Source of the DNA: Akkermansia muciniphila
GTDB taxonomy: Bacteria; Verrucomicrobiota; Verrucomicrobiia; Limisphaerales; F1-80-MAGS106
Direction of reading: 5' to 3'
Assembly: GCA_945865375.1 (NCBI GenBank)
Contig: CAMBEJ010000042.1
Coordinates: forward strand, 1-36,011
Length of the DNA: 36,011 bases
Below the pieces are notes generated by a model. The model made no database searches, was not told the DNA's origin, and worked only from the letters and a program-made list of their open reading frames with translations. Positions 35,752 to 36,011 of this stretch are shown here, piece after piece (the first letter of the stretch is position 1; the number at the start of each line of letters is the position of its first letter). The position numbers and the translations under genes are program-made.

Positions 35752-35893
35752 GCCATCGGGCTCGGTCCGTGTGGATCGGGGCGGCGGTTGGGACGGCTAC
35801 GCGATCGACTGCCGGACGGCGTACCGCTACGACCGCGACCCGTCGATCAGGAACTACGGCATAGGGTTCCGGTCCGTTCTGCCCCCAGCTCAA
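35752..35893 (+). pseudogene. C-terminal fragment of a formylglycine-enzyme (SUMF1) domain, copy 2
   Basis: The frame reads SGSVRVDRGGGWDGYAID, then CRTAYRYDRDPSIRNYG and IGFRSVLPPAQP. This is the well-known end of FGE-sulfatase domains (RVxRGGSW...CRSAYR...GFRxVLP). The upstream part of the domain is absent: the frame is interrupted by the REP unit. The normal stop after LPPGQ is lost in this copy. Confidence 0.7.
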
Positions 35894-36011
35894 CCCGGCT
35901 GCCGGATGGCGGCGGGGCTGACCCGGCGGCCATCCTGTCCCCGGCCGGTATTCCGCCGGGGCAAATACGCAACCCAAAGCTGCCCGGTGCCAGTAGGCTG
36001 GCGGAGCCGGT

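Larger units (their letters stand above)
35111..36011. other. Repeat-rich region with transposase and enzyme remnants
   Basis: No intact gene is seen in the last 901 bases. It holds two fragments of a formylglycine-enzyme C terminus, REP-like palindromes, a tandem CTTCGAC/CTTCTGC array and the remnant of a REP-associated transposase; each is listed separately. A 29-bp direct repeat (35186-35214 and 35860-35888) is the shared end of the two enzyme scraps. Confidence 0.7.

Overview
The window looks like a chromosomal segment of a GC-rich, Gram-negative bacterium of the PVC group, most likely Verrucomicrobiota (Pedosphaera/Limisphaerales-like). This is inference from gene style: two single-gene prepilin-like proteins (FTLIELLVV plus a C-terminal DG motif), Tat-exported Gfo/Idh/MocA oxidoreductases, a double-length UvrA, a YncE/phosphoesterase fusion, formylglycine-enzyme and sigma-factor debris, and many short dispersed intergenic repeats. 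No rRNA or tRNA gene was recognised.

Layout. 1-370: intergenic with a GATTACG repeat. 371-6274 (-): tandem-duplicated UvrA. 6487-9387 (+): housekeeping run rpsP, khpA, trmD, rplS, dxr, without rimM at its usual place; then a ROK-family protein (to 10816). 10817-11520: decayed ABC ATPase and repeats. 11521-17948: a catabolic/accessory region with two Tat-type Gfo/Idh/MocA oxidoreductases, a sugar isomerase/epimerase-like protein and a prepilin-like protein. Between them lie a truncated sigma factor, a roughly 310-bp element with 18-bp inverted ends, a broken copy of an oxidoreductase 5' end and a DUF433/DUF5615 toxin-antitoxin pair. 17949-18664: repeats. 18665-19456: a dienelactone hydrolase gene interrupted by an in-frame TAG.

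19579-27957 (-) is the most interesting part. It is a seven-gene cassette, in transcription order: exported von Willebrand A protein, PspA/IM30-like protein, membrane-anchored substrate-binding domain fused to an OmpA-like peptidoglycan-binding domain, NitT/TauT-type permease, its ABC ATPase, a two-helix membrane protein with a long coiled coil and, after a repeat-filled gap, an AAA+ ATPase. The combination suggests an envelope-associated machine: the ABC transporter would be tethered to the cell wall, with PspA and the coiled-coil protein at the inner membrane, AAA+ remodelling in the cytoplasm and a MIDAS-bearing adhesion domain in the periplasm. It does not look like simple nutrient uptake.

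28502-35110: a second prepilin-like protein, an exported protein resembling an inactive metallopeptidase, a CII-like HTH protein, a DUF2064 glycosyltransferase-like protein and a large exported YncE/phosphoesterase fusion. 35111-36011: a repeat graveyard with REP-like palindromes, remnants of a REP-associated transposase and two formylglycine-enzyme C-terminal scraps. At least four repeat families recur between genes across the window.
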